Part shown: piece by piece, positions 45,331 through 56,174 of the stretch | Position numbering within the stretch: the stretch's first letter is position 1 | Layout of the letters: each line of letters opens with the position of its first letter | Assembly (NCBI RefSeq): GCF_033807575.1 | Contig: NC_084717.1 | Coordinates: 10,913,692-10,977,691 of the forward strand | Length of the DNA: 64,000 bases | Origin: Cydia pomonella | Lineage: Eukaryota; Arthropoda; Insecta; Lepidoptera; Tortricidae | Direction of reading: 5' to 3' | Notes under the pieces: generated by a model | Database searches by the model: none | What the model was told of the DNA's origin: nothing | The model's input: the letters and a program-made list of their open reading frames with translations, nothing else | Made by a program: the position numbers and the translations under genes

Positions 45331-45480
45331 ATTAATTAGTAATAATTAACAAGAACTCAGAAAAGTACATTTCAAAGGGATTGTATTACATTTAATATGA
45401 ATTAAATAATATTAAATGTAATACAATCCCTTTGAAATGTACTTTTCTGCGTTCTTGTTGATTATTACTAAGTAATTAAT
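45331..45480. mobile_element. 150-bp hairpin with about 68-bp arms
   Basis: The left arm (45331-45398) contains AGAAAAGTACATTTCAAAGG and GATTGTATTACATTTAATAT; the right arm (45409-45480) is its complement with a few mismatches; the loop is about 10 bases. GCAATGAA lies just before it (45323-45330) and three bases after it (45484-45491), which may be an 8-bp target duplication. Confidence 0.85.
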
Positions 45481-45682
45481 TTTGCAATGAAACTTGTGTC
45501 TTGTATGCATTACTTTTTGCTATAATAAAGGAGGGTAGCTCAAAATATTTATAGCAGAATTATTTGGTTAGGTAATAAAGTGAACCTGCTAGATTTTTTA
45601 ATGTTCCATGTATCATGGGTGTTACAATGCCAAGATAAGGGTTAATTTACTACTTAGTTATAAAATATGTTACTAATCACTT

Positions 45683-46010
45683 CTTCTTCCTCGCGTTGTG
45701 CCGGCACTTTGCCACGGCGCATGGGAGCCTGGGGTCCGGTTGACAACTAATCCCAAGATTTAGCGTAGGCACTAGTTTTTACGAAAACGACTACAATCTG
45801 ACCTTCCAACCCAGAGGGTCAACTAGGCCTTGTTGGGATTAGTCCGGTTTCCTCACGATGTTTTCCTTCACCGAAAAGCGACTGGTAAATATCAAATTAT
45901 ATTTCATACATAAGTTACGATAAAATCATTGGTACGAGCCGGGGTTTGAACCCGCGACCTCCGGATTGCAAGTCGCACGTTCTTACCGCTAGGCCACCAG
46001 CGCTTCACTT
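45683..46010 (-). mobile_element. tRNA-derived SINE, family 2, with 15-bp target duplication
   Basis: Same layout as the copy at 43476: A box TGGCCTAGCGG, B box GGTTCAAACCC, identical body motifs, terminus CGCGAGGAAGAAG. TGTTACTAATCACTT occurs on both flanks (45668-45682 and 46011-46025). A ten-base extra, CGCTTCACTT, lies between the tRNA-like head and the right duplication. Confidence 0.9.
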
Positions 46011-46025
46011 TGTTACTAATCACTT

Positions 46026-46638
46026 AATCCACATTTAGTTTTTAAAAAAAGTGACCTACGCCCTTCTATGTGTACACGTTCAACGCGGCTGGCCAATTTT
46101 ATCGTCACACGTACAATAGAATAATTCAGGAGCAAGATCGGCGTAGCCAGCCATATTAGGCTTCTCGATAGGCAACGTCAATAATTACATAGGGTCGCCG
46201 TCATCGAAAGCGATTGAAGGAGAACTACCTAATACCTATATCACTTCATCCAACGTATCTTCTTCCACGCAGTGAACCGACAACTTGCAAACCTGAACAT
46301 ATTGCTAATGCATAAAGTCCACCAGATGGATATTTAAGAGTTGCTGTTAGTACGTTCTTTCACAAAGCATTACTTGAAAATCACTTACATGGAAAACCTT
46401 TACGTAGCTTTCTCGCATCCTAAATAAAACACAATTACTAGAACTTCTTCTTCATTAAAATATCTGTCATTATGGAGCAAAAACGATCATTCACTTAAGT
46501 TATCTTCGCTTACTTAGTTCTTGTTGTTGTATTCTTGAGACTAGTATTTATTTATGAATCCTGTATTTACTGCGACTTATGACTTTTCTATGAAAGTGAA
46601 AGGATGAGAATCGTACTTTCTAGACGCTTTTCATACGA
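46026..46638. other. Non-coding, no feature recognised
   Basis: Nothing supported. Confidence 0.45.
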
Positions 46639-46772
46639 GTACAGTCAAGGTATTAAATGAACAAAGTGCCAAAAATATGTACGTACAAACTACCTTAATT
46701 TATGGGCAATAAGGTCATGTATACATATTTGTGGCAATTATTCCGCGTCGATATTTAATACCTTGACTGTAC
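46639..46772. mobile_element. MITE, GTACAGTCAAGGTATTAAA family, copy 2
   Basis: Both termini are present: GTACAGTCAAGGTATTAAAT on the left and its complement ATATTTAATACCTTGACTGTAC on the right (exact over the last 19 bases). The inner GAACAAAGTGCCAAAAATAT arm matches copy 1 at 44659. About 134 bp, no coding capacity. Confidence 0.85.
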
Positions 46773-49727
46773 CTAGCTGAAAACATTTCAAATTACTGAC
46801 TTTTTGTAGTGTCTCAATCTCACCGATGCAATAGCTATATCTGACACGACATAGGTAATGATGTATCAAGTAATTTTAAAACTTGTGTGAAATATGCACT
46901 CTAACACCTACATAAATATTCAACGGTATCAGTGCCTGAAGTAGTGAAGCAAGGTATTTAAAAGATGTGTATACGTCCGCTTTAAAGAGTGTTTTTAATT
47001 AGTTATTAAATACTTCACGTAATACATATATTCCTGCAACATATTCTTTGATTTTTGAAGGACTACAAACAGGCTAAATCTATAAAAAGTACATACGTAT
47101 GCGTGTTTTAATTATAAAACAGATAAATGTTGTATGTGACGAATCATTAGGTAATTCTAAATGAAGAAATCTTTGCATAGGAAATACCATAGGGTGATAA
47201 CTTAATCATTACTTAATTACAACAACATTTGCCACGCGAGGTTAACAATATGGTCAGCATTATTAATTATACCAGTTATTAACCTAGCTCACACTATCAA
47301 TAGCCCAGTGACTGGGCCAAATACATAAACCATGCATAGCTCGATCGCTAACCCCTAATTGGTATTAATGATTCACTTTAGTTTAATGGCCTCCAAAGTG
47401 AAGACCTCTTTCTACTGGAAACACAACAATATTTTTCCTGAATTAAGATTAATTATTCTGGCAACCGGCAGAATATATTTGTATAAAAATATTCTTGGGA
47501 AACTGGGACACGGTAATTAAATCAATAATGTCAAGTGCGTTGCTGGTCCCGGGAGTTTCCATCGTAATTCGTATTCATTTGTTCAATATTGAAGCAATAA
47601 ATATTTTGGTTCCACACTGACAAATTTGAGGCTGAGAATGATTATATATTTAGTTTACATTAGCTGCGACTGCAGCAGCATTGTGGATAGTGTCAATTCT
47701 GTAGCATTGCAACAGCGGGAAACGGGTGGACCTTGATGAGATGCTCAGTGAATTTCACCTTTACATTAGATTTCATTTATGGTAGCAAGCAGAAACTGCA
47801 TCTACTGCTACACTATAAATTGCACTATAATGACTAGGATGAACGGTTCCATTTACCATAGGTGTGTATAGCCGTGAGATCCCGTCCGTGTTCCTGTCAA
47901 TAGTAATGTCACTTTAATTTGTATCATTAGGGTTCTATTGGCAATTGCTGTCATGAATGCAGGATATATAGACGTGCAGGGTATATTTCTATTGATAGGC
48001 ATAGGTGTTTCATCACGTACTCGTGAATATACGCCACTTTTATTGTAGAACGGTAAATAAAATCGAAATTGTTCATTTTTTTTATTTTAACTATAACTAC
48101 AAGTTATTAATAACGAAAACGGGACTTAATTGCGTATGCTTATTATATGTACTCGTAAAAATCCTGAAAGTTTAAATCAGTGTTTAACTACAAGTAACGT
48201 AAAAAAGAATCCTGTGCAACATGAAACTGAATAGTAAAATCTGTCTGGATTATACAAACAGAAAGTAAATAAAATTTTCTTAAGTTTTTAGACAATAAGG
48301 ATTGATTGCATTGCTGACTTTGGGCACTGATAATGAAAGAATCTTCATTTAAATATACAGTGAAGATAAAGTGTTATTAAAACTGTAGCTTTGTTATATT
48401 TCTACTTCAAAGAAAATAATTGTAAAAATGAATAAGGCAATTTCTATTAAGAGCAATATTTTAATTTAATTATATATTTAACAGTAATAAATATAGACTA
48501 ATACATTCAATGTATAAACCACTTTATTAATTATCTAATAATTATAAACAATAACGTTTTTCGTCAGCCCCTGTTGTGTCCAAATTCGTTTAATGGGTAC
48601 CTATTGAATGACTGTTAACATAACAATACCTGTATAGCAGGCGTTAATGAAACATTGTTAGACGGTAATGGAGGGTCGAATGTCCTTTATAACTTTTTCA
48701 GGGTTCCGTGTTAAGACTGTTCAATTGTTCACACATATAGTTTTACAATGTTAGTGTGTATGTTCTTCCGCAGAATACCTACCTCTGTGACCCTTAGTAC
48801 TAGAAAGTTATAAAGCATTCCATACCCATGGGTCGAATATTTCAACAAAACTCATTTTATAATCCAGACGATAGCACAACAATTGGGTACCATCAAACTG
48901 ATATCTGTGGGATATGATCCTTGCTTGATGACTTTTACGAGTATTGTATATCGTGTCACTCTCAACTCATAAACTTGTCAGAAAGTACCGGCTACGATCA
49001 GGATAGATAGATGATAAAATCTTATAAGGCTCATTGATTGTGCTGATTGAATAAAGAGATGGATAGTGTGCTTCTTGGGTAGTAAATTCCTTGAGCTTGA
49101 GATCTAAATAAGTTTATATTGTTAAATTCTTTTTTTGGAGTTTTGTTTTTTATGCTTTCTTCATTTTCTTAAAGGACATCAAGTACAACGTATATTAAAA
49201 CATTTATTCATGACACAATATTTTAATTTAGGGAAGCATTCGCAAATTATTTAGGATTAAAGAGAAAAGTTTTGTCTGCATCAAGTGTCGAGCGAGTTTA
49301 TATTAAGTGCAAAGTTAATCTTGAAACAATTTTATTACTTATCACTTCGACCCTTACAGTTTTATTCTATCTACCACTTTATGTTGTTCTGTATAGGAAA
49401 CCAAATCTATTGAGAAATAAAAATGACATATTTTCCATTTTCTAATCCTAAATTACAAAAAAACGTTAAATGCCACGTATATCATTTGTTAGGTGAATTT
49501 GTAGCAAATTTCAAGAAGTACTGTTAGAGACCTGAACAAAAAGAATCAGACTTTCACGAAAACGAAAGTTTCTATCTGTACAAGTAGTACAGATGGCTTA
49601 TCATTCATACAAAACATAATAAAATTTCAGTATTCATCAAAATTATTTATTTACAAATGGAATTATTGATAGCACTTCATTTTGTTCTGAACAAAGAGAG
49701 TACAATCTCAAATTTAACTTAGACTAA
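46773..49727. other. Non-coding, about 3 kb; possible regulatory block 47215-47570
   Basis: 47215-47570 is less AT-rich and holds several TAATTA/TTAATTA-type homeodomain sites, CCAGTGACTGGGCC (palindromic) and GGTCCCGGGAGTTTCC. It could be a conserved regulatory module. 47640-48010 also has mixed composition without an open frame. No gene found. Confidence 0.3.
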
Positions 49728-49990
49728 TATTTTGTGTGGCCTCCTTTTGTGATCAACACTGGTAAGACTGCTGCTAATCTACGAGGTACGCTTTCGACCA
49801 ATTATTTTAGGTGTTTCGGGTCGATATTGTCTCAAGCTTCTTCCAGAGCTCCGAAATAGTAATCTTTGTTAGTGACGTTTGTTTTGTTAAGAGGAAATAC
49901 CAGCTGAGCTCCTTCTCAGATTTAAGAATTTTAGGTAAATATCTCCGTCGCGCTGACGGGGGGCGGCTCTTAAAATTAATGTGATAAGTA
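49728..49990. repeat. Possible remnant of a Tc1/mariner-like element
   Basis: AATATTTTGTGTGGCCTCCT, GACTGCTGCTAATCTACGAG and GTACGCTTTCGACCAATTAT resemble, from memory, the region near the ends of some Tc1-like insect elements. No transposase motif. Weak. Confidence 0.2.
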
Positions 49991-49992
49991 CT

Positions 49993-50417
49993 TAGAGATG
50001 CAATGAATATTCGGCCACTATTCGGTATTCGGCCACAATTTCACTATTCGGCCGAATACCGAATAGTGACACAGTATTCGGCCGAATACCGAATATTACG
50101 TAAAACACAAGTAATCAATTATTAAGATCAGTATAATCTTTCAGCCTACCTTTTTATTCATAGATAGTACAAAAACATGATAATACAAAATTAAATCTTT
50201 CACACACAAGACGAAAACTAACCCACCGAAATGTCCGCAGTTCAATACGCACTGCGTGCAGAATAAGCGCAATTTCTATCAAATAATGCCGACTTGCATG
50301 CGCGCGTTCGAATTTACTTTATTTAAAATAAAGTGAAATATTCGGCTATTCGGCCTATGGCTCCGCCAGATATTCAATATTCGGCATTCGGTCAAACCAC
50401 TATTCGTTGCATTTCTA
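49993..50417. mobile_element. hAT-like MITE, TAGAGATGCAACGAAT termini
   Basis: Left end TAGAGATGCAATGAATATTC; complement of the right end TAGAAATGCAACGAATAGTG. Just inside are repeated palindromic motifs TATTCGGCCGAATACCGAAT, and near the right end TATTCGGC. About 425 bp with no coding frame. The TAGAGATGCA(A/C)CGAATATTCGG terminus is remembered from hAT-type MITEs of many animals. No clean 8-bp target duplication is visible, so the superfamily call is tentative. Confidence 0.75.
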
Positions 50418-50938
50418 GTGATCAGGACAACTGCAGCTCAGGGGAAAAATCCTGAGTAAAAATCTCAGAAATCGAGGTTTCGTTCTCGGCATTTTCCTCC
50501 TCTAAACCTTAAGCAATCGCAAAGAAATTTTGGGAACAGAATAAATAGAATTATCTGTGTCTGGCCGTTTACTTCAAGTAATTTTAGTCACTTGCACGCT
50601 GCGCTGTTTCGGAAAGCCCTCCTAGTTCTCATTTCCAAGAATTGACAGTGCTAAGCACTGGTTCGCGATGTTGTGCGCGCTAGTGACTTAAAATACCGGT
50701 GAGTTAAACCGTACATTAAATTAGTTAAATGTTTACTATTCGATTATGCATTGTAGATTTCGACAATTAGCCAAGTTTGTTGAACATTGGTTTAACTGCA
50801 ACAACTTACTTTGCCACAGAGTGACTGAATGGACTTATTTTATCAACAATTAGAGCCTATATTTCGTTTGGTAATAAGATGAGCCGTAAATGTGTAAATT
50901 CTACACTGAGATGGATATATTGTTTCTATAACATCTCG
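50418..50938. other. Non-coding, no feature recognised
   Basis: CAGCTCAGGGGAAAAATCCTGAG forms a short hairpin and loosely mirrors CAGCTGAGCTCCTTCTCAG at 49911. The hAT-like MITE may therefore have split an older inverted element. Uncertain. Confidence 0.3.
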
Positions 50939-50942
50939 TTAA

Positions 50943-51420
50943 GACGAAAGGGGACGGCCGCTTCTCCATACAAACATAGTCCCCATTTTCCACTCTGGAT
51001 ATTAACATTTTGGAAAATTATTTTGCATATAATTAGATGTATATTAACCATAGCTATGCCCCTTTATTTGACTTTTTTCGATCTTGTGATTATTGTAAAA
51101 ATGAGGAGCAAAAACAGATTTTATACAAATTTTTAAATGCTCCTAGCTCTTATAATAATTAAAAATTCGAAAATAAATCAAACGCATAGCTTTGGTTGAT
51201 ACACCTTAAATTGTGTAAAAATATTTTCAATAATATGAATATCCAGAGACCGCCTGTTGTCTGCCTCTACATTTAATCAATTGTATATTTTCTTTTCTTG
51301 TATCTTTTTCCTGAGGTGTGCCAAATAATCTATCTATATAATCTATCTATCGATATATCCAGAGAGGAAAATGACGACTACGTTTGTATGAAAATGAAAA
51401 GTGGGTCCTCCACTTTCGTC
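50943..51420. mobile_element. TTAA-flanked MITE (piggyBac-like)
   Basis: GACGAAAGGGGACGGCCGCT on the left and the complement of the right end, GACGAAAGTGGAGGACCC, are inverted termini, with CATACAAAC.TAGTC..CATTTTCC in both arms. TTAA directly abuts both ends (50939-50942 and 51421-51424), as expected for piggyBac-type target duplication. The 85-codon frame at 50879-51136 lies inside it and is not a host gene. Confidence 0.8.
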
Positions 51421-51424
51421 TTAA

Positions 51425-52478
51425 TGATCGGAACAATATGTAAGCCATTATCATAACATTTCTAATTTAATGTGCCCGAGCATAAGGAAGTATATACTTT
51501 AGGTCTCCAATCCAGCCTAACGATAAATCATACGTCCGACGTCGTAATACCTAGCGCACCGCGCAAATAATACCCCAACTGCCACATCATAACGATCATC
51601 CGTTACAAATTGATTGTCTTCATTGTTTATCGCATCAATCAAGAGTGATCGGCTTACGTGAAGGGTCTTACATGACCACTTTGTATCCGCCTCCGTGAAA
51701 GCTATTGTAACTTTAATACCTAACCTGAATCAAACTATTAGCTGGCACGAGCTCAATCCTGTTGGTTGAATAGATGTCCAAATTTGTAAAGAATGTTATT
51801 TTACCCGTGGTTAGTACGTAATGAACTAAACATAACATTTGCACGACAAAACTGTGAGAAAAGATGCCAACACTCGGTTGTTGAAAACCTGCAAGTTGGA
51901 ACTGAAAAAGCATTTTACTAGAAACTAAAAAACTAACTCGTAATAATGTATAAAACAATAATATTTACTTGGACTCCCAAAGAACTACTTAGACTTATTT
52001 TAATGACTGAACGTCAACGCTAACGAAACTATATTTTGCGTTAAACAAAAAGTTAGACAAGCTGTTCAAACATTGTTTAGGGGTTTTCGGACAGTTTCTA
52101 CTGAAACTCTAGAATACTACGAGCTATGAAAGTCTCGAAACGTAGCTCTTAATTAACGATTGACTTTACAAAGGTAATAGTAACTTTGGGTAAAACTAAA
52201 ATTTTACTTGAAGCAATCATCGATGAAATATCTTGTGTCTAAACTTCAAAACTTGATATACTTTGCAGACCCTTTTATTTTATCAGTGAAAATAAACTTG
52301 GACATTGAGCAATCATGATAATAGATCATACAAGTTCATAGCATGGAGACTACAATTAGCCAGAAAAAAAATCAGAACAGTCGACTTAAATCGACCGGGA
52401 TATAAACCGTGTTTACCTTTTATATTGTTTTTTTTGTTAGTGAAACTAATCGTGAATCATTCAAAACTGAAATCAGTA
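51425..52478. other. Non-coding; GC-richer block 51490-51715
   Basis: The block has CGTCCGACGTCGTAATACC, ATTGATTG and GCATCAATCAAGAG, the latter two resembling Exd/Pbx-type sites. A regulatory role is only a guess. The minus-strand frame at 51713-51958 has no recognised motif. Confidence 0.3.
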
Positions 52479-52649
52479 TCCCTAGTGTAAATAAATTTGA
52501 TTTCGAAACGTGACGTACGCGTTTGCGTTTAGTCTAAATTTGTATTGGATTTAGAAAGAGCGCGCCAAGCGGGACGTTTTGGAAACTCAAAATCCTATAC
52601 AAAATGAGACTTAACGCAAACGCAAATCGAATTTATTTACACTAGGGGT
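52479..52649. mobile_element. 171-bp MITE, CCCTAGTGTAAATAAATT termini
   Basis: Left CCCTAGTGTAAATAAATTTG; complement of right CCCTAGTGTAAATAAATTCG. The arms continue through GCGTTTGCGTT(T/A)AGTCT and TTGTATAGGATT/TTGTATTGGATT. Non-coding. Confidence 0.85.
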
Positions 52650-53424
52650 ACAGAACAGAACTACAATGTATGATTAATACAAATAAATGAATATACCTAC
52701 TAGAAATCGGAATCAGAAAGCCAGGCTTTTCTAGTTACTTGCCAAATATAACCAATTAGTATGAAATAAATTCATAGTAACATAAATTCCATTTTTGTAA
52801 TTAGCGGGTATCCCGAAAACGCCCGGCGAACGTAAATCTACTTGAATTGACCAATCAATGGGACGCAATCGACGCGCCCCTCTCCTTCAGATTGCCAAAT
52901 TTTTTGTTCAGCCCCCTTGGGACCTTTTTTAATCGATTCAGGCACTGGTTTCCAAAGAGTGCGGCTGAGTTCGGTTCACGAGGACGCTTCAATAAATAAA
53001 ATGGCGCACGAATTGGAATTGTTTTAAATTAACAATTAATGTTTGTGAGCCTTTTGCCTGCTTCCTTATTCTGACTTTTCACATTGTTCATTCATGTAAC
53101 ATGTTTAAATACTGATATTAATTATTATAATGTACAGCGACCTGACTTTTGCAGCTCGCTGTTTGTACAAAATCTGTTGGTAAAATATTGTAATTTTGCC
53201 ACCTATGTTATAATTATAAAGCAAGAGTCGATAAACTTTTGGAATGAAGAGCCAGTCGAAGTAGAAATCACCAGTTTTAAGTCTCAAATAGCGGTAAATA
53301 TTGTTTTCAGTGGTCTAAGAACTCTTAAGTGTAATTTTTTCATATAAGTTAAAGAGCCAAGCCGTTGTCGTACCTCAGGAGAGCCGCATGCGAGCTGCGG
53401 TTTACCGACCCCTGTATTTTTTAT
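52650..53424. other. Non-coding; GC-richer block 52800-53000
   Basis: Around 52805-52990: CGGGTATCCCGAAAACGCCC, GACGCAATCGACGCGCCCCT and GTGCGGCTGAGTTCGGTTCA, then AATAAATAAAATGGCGCACG. It could be a promoter or conserved element, but no frame extends from the ATG (eight codons). Confidence 0.3.
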
Positions 53425-53446
53425 AACCTAACCTAACTTAACCTAA
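53425..53446 (-). repeat. Short telomere-like (TTAGG)n stretch
   Basis: AACCTAACCTAACTTAACCT: four units of the insect telomeric pentamer (TTAGG on the minus strand) with one mismatch. Too short to imply a telomere. Confidence 0.5.
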
Positions 53447-53577
53447 AAATCGAATTGCACAGCGAAAAAAAGATAATTCGCCAGCAAAACAACATTCTGG
53501 TGTTCGAGTACATTATCCTTCTGTGCAATGTCAGATTTTTTGGTGTGCAAGTAATATCCCAAAAAAATAATTATTAC

Positions 53578-53724
53578 TATCAAATTGATTTTTTTTTCAA
53601 TCTCAGTCCACGCCTTTTCTGTTACATCTTTTGTCAGATATTCTGGCAGCTTATAATTATATAAATATGGATAATTTTCCACCTCATAAACAAAATTAAT
53701 ATTAAAAGTTTGTTCCGTCGCCAT
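53578..53724 (-). CDS. Candidate first coding exon, N-terminal half of a MADF domain
   Basis: ATG at 53724-53722 opens MATEQTFNINFVYEVENYPY, LYNYKLPEYLTKDVTEKAWT, EIEKKINLI. The spacing of FVYEVENYPYLYN, LPEY, KD and AWTEI fits the first helices of the MADF (Myb/SANT-like, Adf-1 type) domain. This domain occurs in arthropod DNA-binding factors and in accessory proteins of PIF/Harbinger transposons. A donor GTAATA follows at 53577, after codon 49, giving a 147-bp exon; MADF genes are often split here. The expected continuation was not found in the next 3 kb on the minus strand. Upstream (53730-53920) is CpG-rich and ends near AAGGGCCTTACAC. It may be a host gene or a transposon gene. The 124-codon frame around it runs into intron. 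Confidence 0.55.
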
Positions 53725-53935
53725 TTTGTAATGCAACGCGTATACAACTCGAGTAGCATGCGACCAGCAAGAAAATATCGTGCGACTGATATCAAACGCG
53801 TCGTCGACTCGTCTCATCGTGTGCTAAACGAAGTGAATATGTATGGCGGTAACTCACAAGCGACGCGTTGGATACGCGTACGAAACACAAACCGCTTGAA
53901 AGTAGCTTCGTGAGATAAGGGCCTTACACTCTCTA
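53725..53935 (-). promoter_or_regulatory. CpG-rich region upstream of the MADF exon
   Basis: Repeated CG-containing words (CGCGTCGTCGACTCG, GCGACGCGTTGGATACGCGT) lie directly 5' of the exon start on the minus strand. It could be the gene promoter or the subterminal region of a Harbinger-type transposon. No TATA box was chosen. Confidence 0.3.
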
Positions 53936-54544
53936 GTACTGTCCTGTGTGCAGGTGTAATTAGAAGATTTAAATTTAATATTACTATGTAACTCGTAATT
54001 CTTCAAATAATTTCATCAAATGATCCCTCCTGTTACTCATTAATTATTGTGTTATCTTGTTAAATAATTTCAAATGGGCACTTAGTATTAAAGTAAACAA
54101 AAGCCCGTTTTTCTAGGTACGAGTATGAGTTCTAGATCTAAAAAAAACGTTTGGAGCTTTTCACATTGCACACCAAAGAAATTCTTTAGGTACTTATTTC
54201 AAATTCTATCTTTGACATACATAACCTTTATGCTGGTTTGAGATAAAGCAGAAAATTCTTTCGAACAGAATGCTCATGTTATTAAATTATGTCTGGCATT
54301 CTATAACAGGCCGGATAGGCTGTATCGATATGAAATCCATACCCATTTACATAATATTATGTAGATTCCTTTGTTTCTATATAAGTATGATACACAAGTG
54401 AATAGGAAAGCTTGATATTCATTGAGTAAGTTTATATTACGTTAGTAAATTTGAAAGTATATGCTATTAGGAGGCATCATTTGCGTACATCTCAATGTGA
54501 TTGCAATCAGACACTCTCAATAAGAGAGGTATTTTAAGTTTAAC
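53936..54544. other. Non-coding, no feature recognised
   Basis: AT-rich; nothing supported. Confidence 0.45.
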
Positions 54545-54840
54545 ATGTGTGTGTCTGTCTGTAGCATCGGAATTACCAAACGAATGACCTTGACGATTCG
54601 TCTTTGTGATTGGCGCGCATCTCACGAACGACTTTCACTCCATTCGCATGCACCAATCAGCATGAGCGATCTTCAAGGTCGTATCAAAATTGTGACACAC
54701 CAACTCTTATGGTTCTTGGTTAGCACACTAGATGGCGCTGTTATTATTATGTCGGGGAACTTCTCGTCAATGGTCCAGCGCGTTTCAATAGCATCCATGG
54801 ATTTTGACTTGCAAAACTGTAGGAGCTTTATAAAATAGGG
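54545..54840 (+). repeat. Repeat-derived open frame with internal hairpin
   Basis: A 97-codon ATG frame, but TGTGTGTCTGTCTGTAGCAT is the start of a repeat commonly seen in Lepidoptera. ATGACCTTGACGATTCG...GATTGGCGCGC pairs with the complement of CATGCACCAATCAG...CGATCTTCAAGGTCGT (54582-54690). I take it as a hairpin element, not a gene. Confidence 0.45.
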
Positions 54841-55082
54841 TGCTCGTGTTCCATATTACCCTTTCAAAAGACTTTGCATAGAGTAGAGGTACTCTCCAGT
54901 CGGAACATATGCAGTCTTCTAAAGTGATTGGAGGTGCGTTCAATGATCTGCATCAGACGGTAAACTTATCGATCCGACACATGCGTACCATGGGTAAACT
55001 AAACATAAGTAAACGGCATCAATATATGTACTAATTCTATGGTAAAGTATTCATGTATTACAGTCTTTGATAGAATATACCT

Positions 55083-55200
55083 TTTTTTTAATACCACGTC
55101 GGTGGCAAACAAGCATACGGCCCGTCTGATGGTAAGCAGTCACCGTAGCCTATGGACGCCTGCAACTCCAGAAGTGTTACATGCGCGTTGCCGACCCTAT
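55083..55200 (+). repeat. Dispersed repeat A, plus copy
   Basis: TACCACGTCGGTGGCAAACA, CCCGTCTGATGGTAAGCAGT, CACCGTAGCCTATGGACGCC and GCGCGTTGCCGACCCTA. The best-preserved 5' half in the window; truncated after CGACCCTA. Confidence 0.8.
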
Positions 55201-55576
55201 ACAAACACAAAAAAACTATTGTTTTTAATTTCTCAATAGTTTTCTAAAAAGTTGAGGATTGTATCAATTAAACCAACCTCTGACATAGTTTCAGTGGCGT
55301 TGTCGCCCCATATATATAGTAAAAGTTGTTCTGTATTACCTACATAGGTATCCTCTCAGAATATGGTCAGACAGGACTACATTCAGCCAACGTATCAACA
55401 GACAACAGCCCTAAAAAACTTCTTATTGTAAACAAAACACGGCACTGCAATCGAGTAACGAGTATTTTTAACTTTATAAACTTAATATAAATAGATTTAG
55501 ATACAGCTTTTGGGAACAAATATATTTTTAAATCAAACATCATGATTTGTGTTTTTTAAGTTGTCACACAACTATA
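55201..55576. other. Non-coding, no feature recognised
   Basis: AT-rich; nothing supported. Confidence 0.45.
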
Positions 55577-55578
55577 TA

Positions 55579-55885
55579 CCAGGTGTTTTCTGTAATTCGA
55601 GCAAATAATTAAACATAATATATTGTACTCCTAAAACGATATAACTTTTCATTAACAACTTTAAAAAAATATGAAATCTTTATATTTGACATCAGTGTGT
55701 TTGACGTTGCTTGTCACGCTTTAAACATAACAAAATTCGCAATACATTGCGTCTTAGAATTATCTTCAATGTGTTATAAAATTCAAAACATAAGTTATTT
55801 TTCAAAGTTGTTGAACAAATGTTGGTCAGGTTGAGGATTACAGCCTACAGTTTAATTTATTTCTCCTGTTACAGGAAACACCCGG
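55579..55885. mobile_element. 307-bp MITE, CC(A/G)GGTGTTT(C/T)CTGTAA termini, TA-flanked
   Basis: Left CCAGGTGTTTTCTGTAATTC; complement of right CCGGGTGTTTCCTGTAACAG. TA dinucleotides flank both ends (55577-55578, 55886-55887), consistent with a Tc1/mariner-type target. The interior is AT-rich and non-coding. Confidence 0.8.
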
Positions 55886-56069
55886 TATAAATTATAAACT
55901 GAAATACCTATGTCATATATTAAAGAAAAAGTGATGAAATCTATTTCCGTTTATAGATTTAGATATCTAGTAATTTCTCTTTTTATTATCAAAACCTTGA
56001 TGTTGTACAAAACAGGTTACGACAATCAAGTAATGAATTTAAAAAATGTATCCAAGTACTTAATTTCAG

Positions 56070-56174
56070 CAAAGCCCATCAATCCGCGTCATGTGACGAA
56101 GTTTCGCGGCGAAGGAACGGAGCAAAGTGGCTCGAGTTTGCCGTCGGTTTCCACCGACTGAACACCAAAAGGAG
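56070..56174 (+). CDS. Candidate 105-bp internal exon
   Basis: A GC-richer segment between an acceptor (TACTTAATTTCAG, ending 56069) and a donor (AAAAGGAG then GTAAAC at 56175). The length is a multiple of three. One frame stays open: KAHQSASCDEVSRRRNGAKW, LEFAVGFHRLNTKR. A second frame (SAKPINPRHVTKFRGEGTEQ) meets TGA at 56159 and is the one joined to the ATG frame from 55910. The product is not recognised. It may belong to the same transcription unit as the first-exon block at 58430, but then it would lie upstream of that promoter, so a separate or alternative transcript is needed. A 3' UTR piece or chance is also possible. Confidence 0.3.

Noticed and set aside
50879..51136. 85-codon frame as a host gene
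   Set aside because: It starts one base before a chance ATG region and runs into the TTAA-flanked MITE.
53425..53446. Interstitial telomere from (TTAGG)n
   Set aside because: Only four units with one mismatch; within chance for this composition.
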